DNA of 47,374 nucleotides from Bacteroidales bacterium (GCA_016936815.1 JAFGXD010000153.1:1-47374); one strand, 5' to 3'; positions 1-8,856 are shown, counted from the first letter of the stretch. Notes: generated from the sequence alone by a model not told the origin. Numbers and translations are program-made.

Positions 1-2974
1 GAAGCTTTTTAACTGTAATACGAAGTTTTGCTTGTACGCTTTCTCTGACAGTCCAGTCAATTGAAGTGTTTTTGCGAATTACTTCGACAAGTTCTTGTGC
101 AATGTGCCTTAATACTTCATCTCCAAGTACTTTGACCGCACTGTCATTTACTTCCAGAGCATCATAAAAAGCAAGCTCTCTGTAATCCAAGCCTAAATCA
201 TCACCACGTTTATCTGCTTCCTTGACCTTTTTGGATAAGTCTATGAGTTCTTCAATAATCTGGGCTGCGGTAATTACATTGTTCTGATAGCGTTTTACAG
301 ACATATCAAGCATTTCAGAGAATTTACGGGATTGAATCAAATTGGTTTTTCGTCGGCTGGTTATTTCATCATTCAGCAGTTTTTTCAGTAACTCCAATGC
401 CAGATTTTTATGCTTCATGCCTTTTATTTCGGCAAGGAATTCATCTGACAGGATTGAAATATCAGGTTTGCTTATTCCGGCTTCCTGAAAAATATCCACG
501 ACACCATCAGAGACCACAGCTTCAGATATTATCTGCTTTATTGCAGTTTCTATCTCCTCGTCACTTCTTGTTTTTTCGCTTTGAGTAACTTTTACTATTC
601 GTGCTTTTATTGCCTGAAACAATGCGAAATCGTCTCTAATTTCCAATGCTTTAGGATGTGGAACTGAAATTGAAAAGGATTTTGCCAATGCTGTTACATT
701 ATTAATGAAGCGTTCTTTTCCTTCTTCTAATCCGAGAACAAAATCGGCAGCCTGTATAGGAAACTGCAATTTTTCCTTGTTGCTCAGCGAGAAAAATGCT
801 TTATAATCAAAACCTTCAAACATCTGAGAAACGATTTCGTATTTCTCTAACATTACCATTACTGCTTCTTCCTGATCGAATGTTGGTTTGCCTTTTCCTC
901 CTGATTCTGTGTAAACCGAAAGTGCTTTCTTTAAATCGTTTGCTATTCCCAGATAATCTACAACTAATCCGCCTTCTTTGTCTTTGTAAACCCTGTTAAC
1001 CCTTGCTATTGCTTGCATCAGGTTGTGTCCACGCATTGGCTTATCTATGTATAAGGTATTCATGCAAGGAGCATCAAATCCGGTAAGCCACATATCACGT
1101 ACAATTACCAATTTCAAAGAATCTTTATCATCTTTTAGTCGTTCGCCAATAGCTTTTCTTTTTTGTTTGTTGCGAATATGTTGTTGCCACTCCAATGGAT
1201 CGGATGATGAGCCGGTCATAATCACCTTTATCATTCCCTTTTCATCGTCTTCGTTGTGCCAATGTGGACGAATTGCAACGATTTCTTTATATAAATCAAT
1301 TGCTATTCTACGGCTCATGCAAACTATCATTCCTTTGCTGAAAGATACAGCATCTCTTTGCTCAAAATGATTAATAATATCCTGGGCAACCAGTTTAATT
1401 CGTTGCTCATTTCCAACAATGGCTTCCAATCGTGCCCATTTAGCTTTTAAAAGTTGCTGCTTATCTCCGTATATTTCAGCATCTTCGGCAACCATATCGA
1501 ACTCAGTATCAACCTGTTCTTTTTTATCTTCTTCGAGATGAATTTTTGCCAAGCGACTTTCGTAATAAATACGTACTGTTGCTCCATCGTCCACTGCTTG
1601 CTGAATATCGTACACATCTATATAATCGCCAAAAACTGCCTGAGTGTTTTTATCGGTGGACTCAACGGGAGTGCCTGTAAATCCAATAAATGAGGCATTT
1701 GGCAGTGCATCACGCATGTGACGGGCAAATCCATCAATAAAATCGTACTGACTTCGATGAGCTTCATCGGCAATTACCACAATATTTCTTCTGTCGGACA
1801 GCATCGGATAACTTCCTCCCTGCTCTTCGGGAAGGAATTTCTGAATGGTAGTAAATACAATTCCACCTGAAGCAACCGCAAGTAAATCTTTTAGTTTATC
1901 CCTGTTTTCTGCCTGAACAGGTGTTTGACGTAATAAATCGCTGCAATAGGAAAATGTCTCGAATAATTGGTCGTCGAGGTCGTTTCTATCTGTTAATACG
2001 ACAATAGTTGGATTATTTAATTCCAAAACCAGTTTTCCGGCATAAAAAACCATGCTCAAACTTTTGCCCGAACCTTGCGTATGCCAAACAACTCCGGCTC
2101 TTTTATCTCCGCTTTCGTCGGTAGCTTTTATGGTGGTTTTTATTGCTTTTTTTACGGCATAAAACTGATGATAGGCTGCAATCTTTTTTATTACGCTGTC
2201 TTTTGTTGTTTCAAATACTGTGAAATGACGGATTAATTCCAGCAGAGCTGAAGTATTCAACATTCCTTTTATCATCACTTCCATTTGAGGAACTGAGTCT
2301 TCTGCCAATGCATTTCCATCAACAGATTTCCATTGCATAAATCGTGAAAATGGAGCAGTAAGTGAACCCGCCCTGGCTTCCCATCCATCGGAAATAAGTA
2401 ACAAAGCATTGTGGGTAAATAATGAAGGAATTGCTTGCTTGTAGGTTTGAAGTTGATTGAATGCCGATTTAATTGTAGCTTTTTCGTCGCTTGCATTTTT
2501 TAGTTCAATTACCACCAATGGCAAGCCATTTACAAAAAGAATTAAGTCCGGTCTTTTGTTGTTATTGTTTTCTATAACTGTGAACTGATTAACCACTAAG
2601 AATTCATTGTTTTCGGGTTTTGCAAAATCAATCAGCCAAACTTTATCGCCAACAATACGATTATTGTTCCTGTATTCCACATCCACACCTTCGGTAAGCA
2701 TTTTATGAAAAGCATGGTTATTTTGATTTAAATCGGGGCTATTTGTACGCAATACTTTTTTAACAGCATCTTCCTGAGCATCGGCAGGGATATTCTTATT
2801 CAGACGATGAATAGCATTCTTCAGCCGTTCGGTTAAAACGACTTCGTTATATGCTCTCTCAGGACTTTTCCCGTCAGGAGAAATATCAGAACCATGAACA
2901 TACGAATAGCCCAGCCCCTGAAGCTCTTCAATAAATAGCTGTTCAATATGATCCTCTGTTATTAATGCTGTCAT
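1..2974 (-). CDS. hsdR: Type I restriction enzyme R subunit (HsdR), 3' end cut by window edge
   Basis: This is the motor and nuclease subunit of a type I restriction-modification complex, which cuts DNA after ATP-driven translocation. The frame is open from the ATG at 2974 to the left edge, giving 991 visible codons of a family usually near 1000 residues, so little is missing. Visible motifs in order are an N-terminal nuclease core (RPDLILF near residue 140, ELK at 156-158), a Walker A loop HTQGSGKS near 297-304, and a DEAH box at 402-405 followed by helicase motifs (TGTPVES, GFDAPC, QAIARVNR). The ATG overlaps the stop of the RhuM-like gene in an ATGA junction at 2971-2974, so the two are translationally coupled. 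The gene is last in the hsd operon. I saw no internal stop or frameshift. Call is firm from the motifs and from the hsdM and hsdS genes upstream. Confidence 0.95.
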   Translation of the reverse strand, partial: MTALITEDHIEQLFIEELQGLGYSYVHGSDISPDGKSPERAYNEVVLTERLKNAIHRLNKNIPADAQEDAVKKVLRTNSPDLNQNNHAFHKMLTEGVDVEYRNNNRIVGDKVWLIDFAKPENNEFLVVNQFTVIENNNNKRPDLILFVNGLPLVVIELKNASDEKATIKSAFNQLQTYKQAIPSLFTHNALLLISDGWEARAGSLTAPFSRFMQWKSVDGNALAEDSVPQMEVMIKGMLNTSALLELIRHFTVFETTKDSVIKKIAAYHQFYAVKKAIKTTIKATDESGDKRAGVVWHTQGSGKSLSMVFYAGKLVLELNNPTIVVLTDRNDLDDQLFETFSYCSDLLRQTPVQAENRDKLKDLLAVASGGIVFTTIQKFLPEEQGGSYPMLSDRRNIVVIADEAHRSQYDFIDGFARHMRDALPNASFIGFTGTPVESTDKNTQAVFGDYIDVYDIQQAVDDGATVRIYYESRLAKIHLEEDKKEQVDTEFDMVAEDAEIYGDKQQLLKAKWARLEAIVGNEQRIKLVAQDIINHFEQRDAVSFSKGMIVCMSRRIAIDLYKEIVAIRPHWHNEDDEKGMIKVIMTGSSSDPLEWQQHIRNKQKRKAIGERLKDDKDSLKLVIVRDMWLTGFDAPCMNTLYIDKPMRGHNLMQAIARVNRVYKDKEGGLVVDYLGIANDLKKALSVYTESGGKGKPTFDQEEAVMVMLEKYEIVSQMFEGFDYKAFFSLSNKEKLQFPIQAADFVLGLEEGKERFINNVTALAKSFSISVPHPKALEIRDDFALFQAIKARIVKVTQSEKTRSDEEIETAIKQIISEAVVSDGVVDIFQEAGISKPDISILSDEFLAEIKGMKHKNLALELLKKLLNDEITSRRKTNLIQSRKFSEMLDMSVKRYQNNVITAAQIIEELIDLSKKVKEADKRGDDLGLDYRELAFYDALEVNDSAVKVLGDEVLRHIAQELVEVIRKNTSIDWTVRESVQAKLRITVKKL

Positions 2975-4011
2975 TCTATACTTTTTGTTTGATTACCACC
3001 CAATTGCTTTTTAATTTGTTTATCAAAATCTGATTCGTAAAGCTGATCTTGAATTATCCTGTATTTTTCAAACTCGCTTTCTGCAAATGCTTTAGCAATT
3101 TCTGCCGTAACTTTTCCGGGATTGTTTAAAACCTCTTTCTGATTAAATTGTAAGAAAGCATTTAATTTCTGTGCCCAATCTACCATAGTCATTGGAATAT
3201 TGCTTTCAGCTTGATCCTCAGCGTAATCAAGATACATTGTAACAAACCTGTCTAATGATTTTAATTCCTTTTCAGTAAGATAGTTTTTTGCAATGGAAAC
3301 ATCCGTTTTAATTATCTTGCCTTCCGGTGCGTTTTTCCATGTTGTTAAACCCATGTGTTCTTTTGTGGCATCCGCACGATTAACAATTACTTCGGCTGCT
3401 GATTGTTTGTGAATGGCATAATGCAACTTATTTTGTACGGTAGCAAAAAATGTTTTTGTTGTTTCCGCATCCTTATCATAGTCTAGTGCTGTTGCGTAAA
3501 TATCAGTTATTTTCTGATAAAATCTTCTTTCACTGGCTCGAATCTCTCTTATTTCGGCAAGCAGATTATTAAAATACTCTTCATTAAAAAACGTTCCGTT
3601 TTTAAGACGTTCTTTATCCAAAACATAGCCTCGAATAGCAAAATCTTTTAAAACATTGGTTGCCCACTGCCGAAACTGTAGAGCTCTTTCTGAATTCACA
3701 CGATAGCCTGTTGCAATAATAACATTAAGATTATAGAAATCAACATTACGTTCAACATTACGCTTCCCTTCGGCTTGAACTATTCGAAATTTTCGAACAG
3801 TTGAATTCTCATCTTGTTCACCTGATTTATATATTTCTTTTATATGGTAATTGATAGTATTAACTTCAACTTCAAAAAGCACGGAAATTAATTTTTGTGA
3901 AAGCCAAACCGTTTCGTCTTCAATTCTCACTTCAATCGTATTTTTACCTGATTGTTTGGAAAAAACCAAAAACTCTGCTGTGCTGTTTCTTATTTGCTGT
4001 TTTTTACTCAT
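2971..4011 (-). CDS. RhuM-like protein (virulence RhuM family), cargo of the type I locus
   Basis: The 346-aa product resembles the RhuM family first named from a Salmonella pathogenicity island; its biochemical role is not known. The N-terminal part (about 20-110) has features of that family, with ETVWLSQKLISVLF followed by NTINYHIKEIYKSGE and DFYNLNVIIATGYRVNS, which read like a helix-turn-helix-type recognition region. A helical middle (about 130-200) and a C-terminal segment beginning ALDYDKDAETTKTFFATVQN follow. No nuclease or NTPase motif is evident. RhuM-like genes often sit beside type I restriction subunits in Bacteroidota, and here the stop codon overlaps the hsdR start by 4 nt. It may modulate the restriction system or add an independent defence function; that is inference. 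Family call is good; function is open. Confidence 0.8.
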   Translation of the reverse strand: MSKKQQIRNSTAEFLVFSKQSGKNTIEVRIEDETVWLSQKLISVLFEVEVNTINYHIKEIYKSGEQDENSTVRKFRIVQAEGKRNVERNVDFYNLNVIIATGYRVNSERALQFRQWATNVLKDFAIRGYVLDKERLKNGTFFNEEYFNNLLAEIREIRASERRFYQKITDIYATALDYDKDAETTKTFFATVQNKLHYAIHKQSAAEVIVNRADATKEHMGLTTWKNAPEGKIIKTDVSIAKNYLTEKELKSLDRFVTMYLDYAEDQAESNIPMTMVDWAQKLNAFLQFNQKEVLNNPGKVTAEIAKAFAESEFEKYRIIQDQLYESDFDKQIKKQLGGNQTKSIE

Positions 4012-4151
4012 TTGCTTGTCTTTCTTATAATTACTTCTATTTTATATTACTTTCAGTATGTTCATTTTTTGCACTAACTGATTTTATATATGTGGTTGGT
4101 TCCAAAATGGAACATACCTCGTTATATCTTAGTATTATTTTTCTTAACATC

Positions 4152-4502
4152 CTAATACTCATCCTTAATTATTGCCCCTTTCCCTGCATCCATTACCATA
4201 GACTGTATGCTGTAATGAAACCATTCTTCAAACATTTTCCATGTTAGTTTTTCAGGCCAGGTTTCTTCATCGATGCACCATTCAAATAATTCATACTCGA
4301 AAAACTGCTTGAAGTTCTTTTTCAAATATTTTATTGAATCATCGGGGCAATTAGTTTCCGGAATCAAATAAATATTTGCCTGATCGTGCTCCATCAATTT
4401 GGGGCAGTCCATTTTATCATCAGGAAAAACACTGTTTGCCCAATCAAACAATGGTTGTTTGGGAAAAAGTATTAGTACGTCTCTGTTTATTGTTTCTAAC
4501 AT
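4152..4502 (-). CDS. Hypothetical protein, 116 aa
   Basis: I do not recognise a named family. The product is acidic and rich in aromatic residues (many W, F and Y, for example YELFEWCIDEETWPEKLTW around 70-90), with no signal peptide or membrane segment, so it should be a small cytoplasmic protein. The start is supported by a GGAG sequence about 10 nt upstream of the ATG. It lies between the AlbA_2 protein and the RhuM-like protein inside the type I locus, separated from the first by a repeat-rich 221-nt gap and from the second by 140 nt. Codon use and start context look genuine. Its position suggests cargo of the restriction locus, but nothing in the sequence gives a function. Confidence 0.65.
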   Translation of the reverse strand: MLETINRDVLILFPKQPLFDWANSVFPDDKMDCPKLMEHDQANIYLIPETNCPDDSIKYLKKNFKQFFEYELFEWCIDEETWPEKLTWKMFEEWFHYSIQSMVMDAGKGAIIKDEY

Positions 4503-4547
4503 AAATTTTACTCCTTTTTTTAATTTGTGAGCCCTTTAAGCTTGTTT

Positions 4548-4722
4548 TGACTCCTTTATGACTCCTTTACCTTGCATTTGACCCCTTTGTTCTATTTGTT
4601 AATTCCGACATTTTCATTCTATTTCCGACATTTATCCGACATTTCCAAAATTTAGGATCTTATTACCATACTTAATTATATCCGACATTTATCCGACATT
4701 TCCATATTATATCCGACATTTT
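4548..4722. repeat. Cluster of short degenerate direct repeats between two cargo genes
   Basis: The 10-mer TCCGACATTT occurs six times, beginning at 4604, 4624, 4635, 4681, 4692 and 4712; two of the pairs form the larger unit TCCGACATTTATCCGACATT. A second unit, GACTCCTTTA, occurs twice (4549 and 4560) with a diverged third copy near 4580. Read on the minus strand, directly after the stop of the AlbA_2 gene and partly in its frame, the units give peptides such as ENVG and MSDKCR. COG2865-type proteins commonly carry short tandem peptide repeats near their C-terminal winged helix, so this may be a decayed coding tail; that is inference. Confidence 0.7.
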
Positions 4723-4723
4723 C

Positions 4724-6037
4724 TTAAATTAAATGATATTTAGTACCTTTTTTCAATCCATAAGACTGAATAAAACCTTTCTCAATAAGTTCTTTTAAAT
4801 CTCTTAGTGCAGTTCTATCAGTAACATCAAACATTTTGGAGTATTGAGCATTTGTCATTTCTCCATTGCTTTTCATAAATAACAAAGCTTTAATCTGCCT
4901 TTCATTTAAAGATATATTTTGCAAATATTCATTTTCAATAATGTTTCTTCTGATAGTTACAGTTACCCCATTGCCATCTGATTCAAACCGTGGTTCCGGC
5001 AGTCCACTTTCAATGCAGGCATTTATAAGCTTAATTGTGCCACGCCCCCATGTATCGATATAACCACAGCGAAAAAATGTTCCTGCAATATCAGCATTTG
5101 GAGCAATGGACGGATGCTTCTTTTTTAAGTTTTCGATTGTCCAGTTTTGAGGTAAAGTTCCGGGATTCCAGAAAATAACTTTATCGTTATAAACGCTAAT
5201 CTGAACAGGAATACCCGATGGATAATCTTTATGAGTTAATGCATTCAATAATGCCTCACGTATTGCTTTTTCCGGATAAACATCTTCAATCCGGGTAGAA
5301 CGGCTGTATGATAAAATCTCCTTAAAGTACTTGGTATATAATAAATCGAGTGTTGTTTCAACCTGCTCGAATAAGCTGCCATGAACATCGTTATGGAAAA
5401 TAAGGTCATCGTCGGTTTTGAAATAGCCAATTTTAACATAAGCACCTGTAACCAGTTTCTCTGGATCTTTTCCAAACAGAATATAGGCTGAACGCTTCAG
5501 CTTATTGTTATCTGTAAGGTGCAGTTCTTCCAGTAATTCTGCTTTTGTATCATTTAATGCTTCTTTTGGAATACGGGTTCCTTTTGCTGCTTCTTTTTTA
5601 AAAATATCAAAAGCTTTATCTGTAAGGTCGTTAACTGTATAATCAGTGAGAACGCCATCCCATTTTTTTCCAATCTTTTGTAGAAGGAATTTTTCAAGTG
5701 CAGTACCTTTTAATTCCTGCTTTGTGCTTCCCGAACGATAGAAATACTGGCCTTTATAAGATACTGGCGAAGGATAAGCATCAACTATAATTTCGATAAA
5801 CTCTTTTTTATTTTCCGACTTTAGATTAATATCGACCATAATGCCAAGAATATCGCGAATTTTATTCGGTAAATCTTCAAGAAGTTTTTTAGCGTTAGCA
5901 ATACCTTGTATAATTCCATTATCATCGGCACCGATAATAATTTTACCACCTTTGGCATTAGCAAAGCCACAAATCCACTTGATGTACTCATCACGCCATG
6001 ACTCTTTCCATTCTATATTTTGACTTTCTATATTCAT
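4724..6037 (-). CDS. AlbA_2-domain ATP-binding winged-helix protein (COG2865-like)
   Basis: A 437-aa predicted DNA-binding regulator or helicase-like protein. The N-terminal domain (about 5-120, EWKESWRDEYIKWICGFANAKGG and IIIGADDNG) is the AlbA_2 (Schlafen-like) fold. A middle GHKL-type ATP-binding region follows (about 240-345: REALLNALTHKDY, GTFFRCGYIDTWGRG), and a C-terminal winged helix (about 385-437: MTNAQYSKMFDVTDRTALRDLKELIEKG). A longer frame exists upstream, but the ATG at 6037 is chosen because it sits one base after the hsdS stop (TGA A ATG) and begins the conserved domain. Such genes are frequent neighbours of type I restriction systems; whether they regulate the operon or defend independently is not settled. 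Domain call is firm; role is inferred. Confidence 0.85.
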   Translation of the reverse strand: MNIESQNIEWKESWRDEYIKWICGFANAKGGKIIIGADDNGIIQGIANAKKLLEDLPNKIRDILGIMVDINLKSENKKEFIEIIVDAYPSPVSYKGQYFYRSGSTKQELKGTALEKFLLQKIGKKWDGVLTDYTVNDLTDKAFDIFKKEAAKGTRIPKEALNDTKAELLEELHLTDNNKLKRSAYILFGKDPEKLVTGAYVKIGYFKTDDDLIFHNDVHGSLFEQVETTLDLLYTKYFKEILSYSRSTRIEDVYPEKAIREALLNALTHKDYPSGIPVQISVYNDKVIFWNPGTLPQNWTIENLKKKHPSIAPNADIAGTFFRCGYIDTWGRGTIKLINACIESGLPEPRFESDGNGVTVTIRRNIIENEYLQNISLNERQIKALLFMKSNGEMTNAQYSKMFDVTDRTALRDLKELIEKGFIQSYGLKKGTKYHLI

Positions 6038-6038
6038 T

Positions 6039-7223
6039 TCACTTTTTATTGTATTTAATTTCCGGTTCTGCTGCCATTGACAAAACTTCGCTCTCTTCAA
6101 TTATATTTTCTGCTTCCGACACATCAATTTCTCCTGATAGAAGTTTGGGAAGGAGGGTGTCACGGATTTCTTTTATTTTCTGATTCTGAATTTCATTGAG
6201 AACTATCATTTCAAATAGTTCTTTCGCTTGAATATCAAATTCCTTTAATCTATTTTTATCAGGAATAATAGCTTCAATTTGTTTGAAGTTAGTTTTACTT
6301 ATCTCAAGAAAAGTAGAGCCATTAGCTTTTTCCAATACTTTATTCATATTCTGTTTTAACCAAAAAAGCATGAACAAATTGGAAACTTCTTTTTTACAAA
6401 GAATAGCTATATAACCCTGATTTATTGCAACCGGAATATTTGAAATAGCTAAATATCCAATTGGAGCCCTTGATGATAAGAGGAGTGTTCCTTTTGGTAA
6501 TAATCCTGAACTAATTTTTTTCAATCCCAACTCAGTAATTCTTTTGTCAGTATCAAGAAGTACTGGGAATTGTATATTTGATAAATCTTTTGGGCTTGTC
6601 CAGGATATATCACCATCCCAATATTCAGGAATTTTAGTACTTGGTGTTGTTCCTCCTTTTACTTCAATTATGTCACCAAGTTGTCTAATATTCCATCCAT
6701 CCGGCATTTCATCTTCAAATGAACACATTTTCGTAAAAACCGCCTGAGCCATTTCTTCCAATGTTTTGTTCATTTGATTGTTGAGTTCTATTTTATCATC
6801 GAGGGAGGAGAGGATTTCGGCTATGGCTTTTTGGGTGGGGAGGTCGGTAGGTATTGATACTTCAAATGGGTGTATATAATTTCTATTTAAACTCGGAACG
6901 GCACTACCTGAATTCAGTAAAGCAAAATCCATTGTTCTCAAGAAATAATAGAAAAAGACAGGATTAACTTTATAAAATTCCTTTACATATAGAGTTGTGT
7001 TGTGAGCCCAGAATTTATCCATGTATATATGTGGATTACCAATATTTCCACTTCTGCCAATTGTAATACCGGGACCTTCTGTTGTATATTCGTTATGGTA
7101 TCCAATTATTCCATTGGAACCCGCAATAGGATATTTCCCATCAACCACTTTAGTCTTAGGGAGATCATGACCCCTTTGAAATTTAACAAGATCACCAATT
7201 TTATATGTTTTCCAGTTGGTCAT
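6039..7223 (-). CDS. hsdS: Type I restriction-modification specificity subunit (HsdS)
   Basis: This subunit recognises the split DNA target and bridges HsdM and HsdR. The 394-aa length fits a full HsdS with two target-recognition domains. The first half begins WKTYKIGDLVKFQRG and ends in the helical conserved region PTQKAIAEILSSLDDKIELNNQMNKTLEEMAQAVF (cited in part, about 130-165). The second half begins GWNIRQLGDIIEVKGGTTPS and ends with a second helical region QKIKEIRDTLLPKLLSGEIDV. The two halves differ in their variable parts, as expected for a bipartite asymmetric site. The ATG follows the upstream stop directly (TAAATG), so it is coupled to the DUF1828/1829 gene. No inverted repeat or spare recognition-domain cassette was seen nearby, so there is no sign of phase-variable shuffling in this window. 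Confidence 0.93.
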   Translation of the reverse strand: MTNWKTYKIGDLVKFQRGHDLPKTKVVDGKYPIAGSNGIIGYHNEYTTEGPGITIGRSGNIGNPHIYMDKFWAHNTTLYVKEFYKVNPVFFYYFLRTMDFALLNSGSAVPSLNRNYIHPFEVSIPTDLPTQKAIAEILSSLDDKIELNNQMNKTLEEMAQAVFTKMCSFEDEMPDGWNIRQLGDIIEVKGGTTPSTKIPEYWDGDISWTSPKDLSNIQFPVLLDTDKRITELGLKKISSGLLPKGTLLLSSRAPIGYLAISNIPVAINQGYIAILCKKEVSNLFMLFWLKQNMNKVLEKANGSTFLEISKTNFKQIEAIIPDKNRLKEFDIQAKELFEMIVLNEIQNQKIKEIRDTLLPKLLSGEIDVSEAENIIEESEVLSMAAEPEIKYNKK

Positions 7224-8015
7224 TTAAGCTGCAAGTTTTTTTCTATTTTCATCATTTTGTCTGTCTGTCCATAATATATAATCTGCTCCTTTATTCTTGA
7301 GTGCTTCCAAATACTCATCCTTTACTTCTCTATTGAAGTTGTTTATTACCGCAAGCCCATGTAATGGCTTTCCAGTTATTTTCTGTCTGGTTTCTTTTAT
7401 ATCATCCCATCCGAATAGAAAATTGGAAAGGTGTAGCTGATTTAATGAATTAAATGCTTTCATTACAATCTCATTCTTCCTTCCAGCTATTTGAAAATCA
7501 AAGGTAAATTCTAAACCTGTAGTTCCTCCTTTAGCAATGAAATGAGGGGTGTAAATTATATTTTGCTCTTCAAGATAATTCTGTACATCCTCCTTAAATA
7601 CAGATGCAACAGTTGGTTTTGCTAAATAATATAAATCTGAAATTTCTGAAATAGCTGCCAACATGTTGTGCTTCTTCTGAGCAAAATTCTTTTCGTTTGC
7701 TTCAGTAATAATCTCATTGTCTGAATTGATGTTAATACCATAATTCAATGCAATTCTGTCTAAAATATCCTTTCTTTTAGGAGATCTCGCTATAATTATT
7801 CCAGATAGCTCTAGATTATGAAATGTTTGACCATCGTCTGACAAAATAATTTTATCATCTTTCATTTGGCAGTACAACTCTATTGTATCATTAAACAGAC
7901 CTATAAATGGTGTGCTGATTGTATGCCAACCAGTACTGGTATTTTCAATCAATACAGTTTTTTCTTTTAAAAACTTATGATAATTGTCTAATAATTCTTC
8001 AATTTTATTTTTCAT
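7224..8015 (-). CDS. DUF1828/DUF1829 protein inside the type I locus
   Basis: A 263-aa protein with the two-part architecture seen in DUF1828-DUF1829 proteins. The N-terminal half (about 1-95) contains STPFIGLFNDTIELYC and KIILSDDGQTFHNLELSG, and the C-terminal half (about 140-255) contains LEFTFDFQIAGRKNEIVMKAF and ends YILWTDRQNDENRKKLAA. No experimentally proven function is known to me. It has no signal peptide or membrane helix. It overlaps the preceding DUF6978-like gene by 4 nt (ATGA at 8012-8015) and directly abuts hsdS, so it is co-translated with restriction subunits. Pairing with the upstream gene suggests that the two products act together, possibly as a toxin-antitoxin-like or anti-phage pair; that is inference from coupling only. 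Confidence 0.75.
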   Translation of the reverse strand: MKNKIEELLDNYHKFLKEKTVLIENTSTGWHTISTPFIGLFNDTIELYCQMKDDKIILSDDGQTFHNLELSGIIIARSPKRKDILDRIALNYGININSDNEIITEANEKNFAQKKHNMLAAISEISDLYYLAKPTVASVFKEDVQNYLEEQNIIYTPHFIAKGGTTGLEFTFDFQIAGRKNEIVMKAFNSLNQLHLSNFLFGWDDIKETRQKITGKPLHGLAVINNFNREVKDEYLEALKNKGADYILWTDRQNDENRKKLAA

Positions 8016-8542
8016 AGAAATAATTTTTCATGTTGAAACTGAAAAACAGTTACAATATTGACTCTTTTAATAAATTCAATAAAAGCATTTTTCATTGAAT
8101 TGAAATCAGTGATTTCTTTTACCGGAAAAGAATCACTTTTTAATGGCACAGCCCAGGCAAGCTGTTTATACCCCTGCACAAAATAATGGATATGATGGTC
8201 AGAATATTCAAACCACATTCCTTCGTAAGGCCTAATAAAATCAGGAACAAATTCATTTGCAACTTCCGGGTTTTGGTGCTGCCCATTATAATCTACCCTT
8301 AATAGCCATGTTATGCTCTCATTTTCCTGAAAATGCAAATCAAACTTAAGATTGTTTTTCTTTCCTTGCTTTACATCTAATAAGAACTGATAATCCGGTT
8401 CATCCTCCGAAATTAAATTATATCTCATCGAAAAGGAGGACTCAATAGCAATTGTTTCAGTATCAACTAAGTTATCGTTTTGATAAACTTTCTTAGGTAG
8501 TTCGATTAAGTATTTTGCTTCTTCGTTTGTAAAGTTTTTCAT
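8012..8542 (-). CDS. DUF6978-like protein of unknown function
   Basis: A 176-aa soluble protein. It begins MKNFTNEEAKYLIELPKK and has a beta-rich middle (YQFLLDVKQGKKNNLKFDLHFQ, ITWLLRVDY) and aromatic C-terminal third with HHIHYFVQGYKQLAW near 120-135. I associate this pattern with DUF6978 proteins of phages and accessory regions, from memory and not from a search. It is preceded by the 66-aa gene after 7 nt and overlaps the DUF1828/1829 gene by 4 nt, so the three form a tight sub-operon inside the hsd operon. No catalytic motif is obvious; clustered histidines (DHHIHY) could bind metal, which is speculation. Real gene by coupling and codon use; the family name is tentative. Confidence 0.65.
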   Translation of the reverse strand: MKNFTNEEAKYLIELPKKVYQNDNLVDTETIAIESSFSMRYNLISEDEPDYQFLLDVKQGKKNNLKFDLHFQENESITWLLRVDYNGQHQNPEVANEFVPDFIRPYEGMWFEYSDHHIHYFVQGYKQLAWAVPLKSDSFPVKEITDFNSMKNAFIEFIKRVNIVTVFQFQHEKLFL

Positions 8543-8549
8543 GTATTGC

Positions 8550-8750
8550 TTAATCTAATTCATTAATGATATCTTCCCATTTTTCATCTCCAGGCCATTT
8601 CCCAATAATTGATGCGAAAGTATTTTGGTTATTTTTCTCAATCAATTGCTTTTCAATTTGCTTAATGGCATTTAAATCGCAATTTGATTTTTCAAATTCA
8701 ATTTGACCATTATTAGTTATTTCTCCTGCTATTTTAATATCGTAATTCAT
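8550..8750 (-). CDS. Small 66-aa protein, first of a three-gene cargo set
   Basis: An acidic 66-aa protein beginning MNYDIKIAGEITNNGQIEF and ending WPGDEKWEDIINELD. The frame is open further upstream, but the ATG at 8750 is preceded by a strong Shine-Dalgarno sequence (AAAGGAGG, about 6 nt upstream). Strong Shine-Dalgarno sites are unusual in Bacteroidota and this one fixes the start. The C-terminal tail resembles the acidic tails of small antitoxins that fold onto a partner protein. It is followed after 7 nt by the DUF6978-like gene. An antitoxin or accessory role is possible but rests only on size, charge and position. I do not recognise a family. Confidence 0.6.
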   Translation of the reverse strand: MNYDIKIAGEITNNGQIEFEKSNCDLNAIKQIEKQLIEKNNQNTFASIIGKWPGDEKWEDIINELD

Positions 8751-8831
8751 TGTTTTTCCTCCTTTTTTCAGCTTCTGCAAAGTTATTGTTTTAATTCTTT
8801 CTTTAAATAATTTGCCAAATTGCATTTTCAG

Positions 8832-8856
8832 ATTCGGCGGTCGGCAACCGCCGAAT
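8832..8856 (-). repeat. Perfect 10-bp inverted repeat (hairpin) between hsdM and cargo genes
   Basis: Arms ATTCGGCGGT (8832-8841) and ACCGCCGAAT (8847-8856) are perfectly complementary around a 5-nt loop. It stands out as GC-rich in AT-rich surroundings. It lies 65 nt after the hsdM stop and about 80 nt before the 66-aa gene on the transcribed strand. No T-run follows, so it is not a standard terminator; an RNA-processing or partial-attenuation element that protects hsdM mRNA is more likely. Confidence 0.6.

Noticed and set aside
397-1693. Several plus-strand open frames of 60-115 codons
   Set aside because: They lie opposite the continuous hsdR frame on the minus strand and have no start context or recognisable domains.
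1-2974. Possible broken hsdR, since no complete frame ends in the window
   Set aside because: Translation from 2974 to the edge is open and has all motor motifs; it is only cut by the window boundary.
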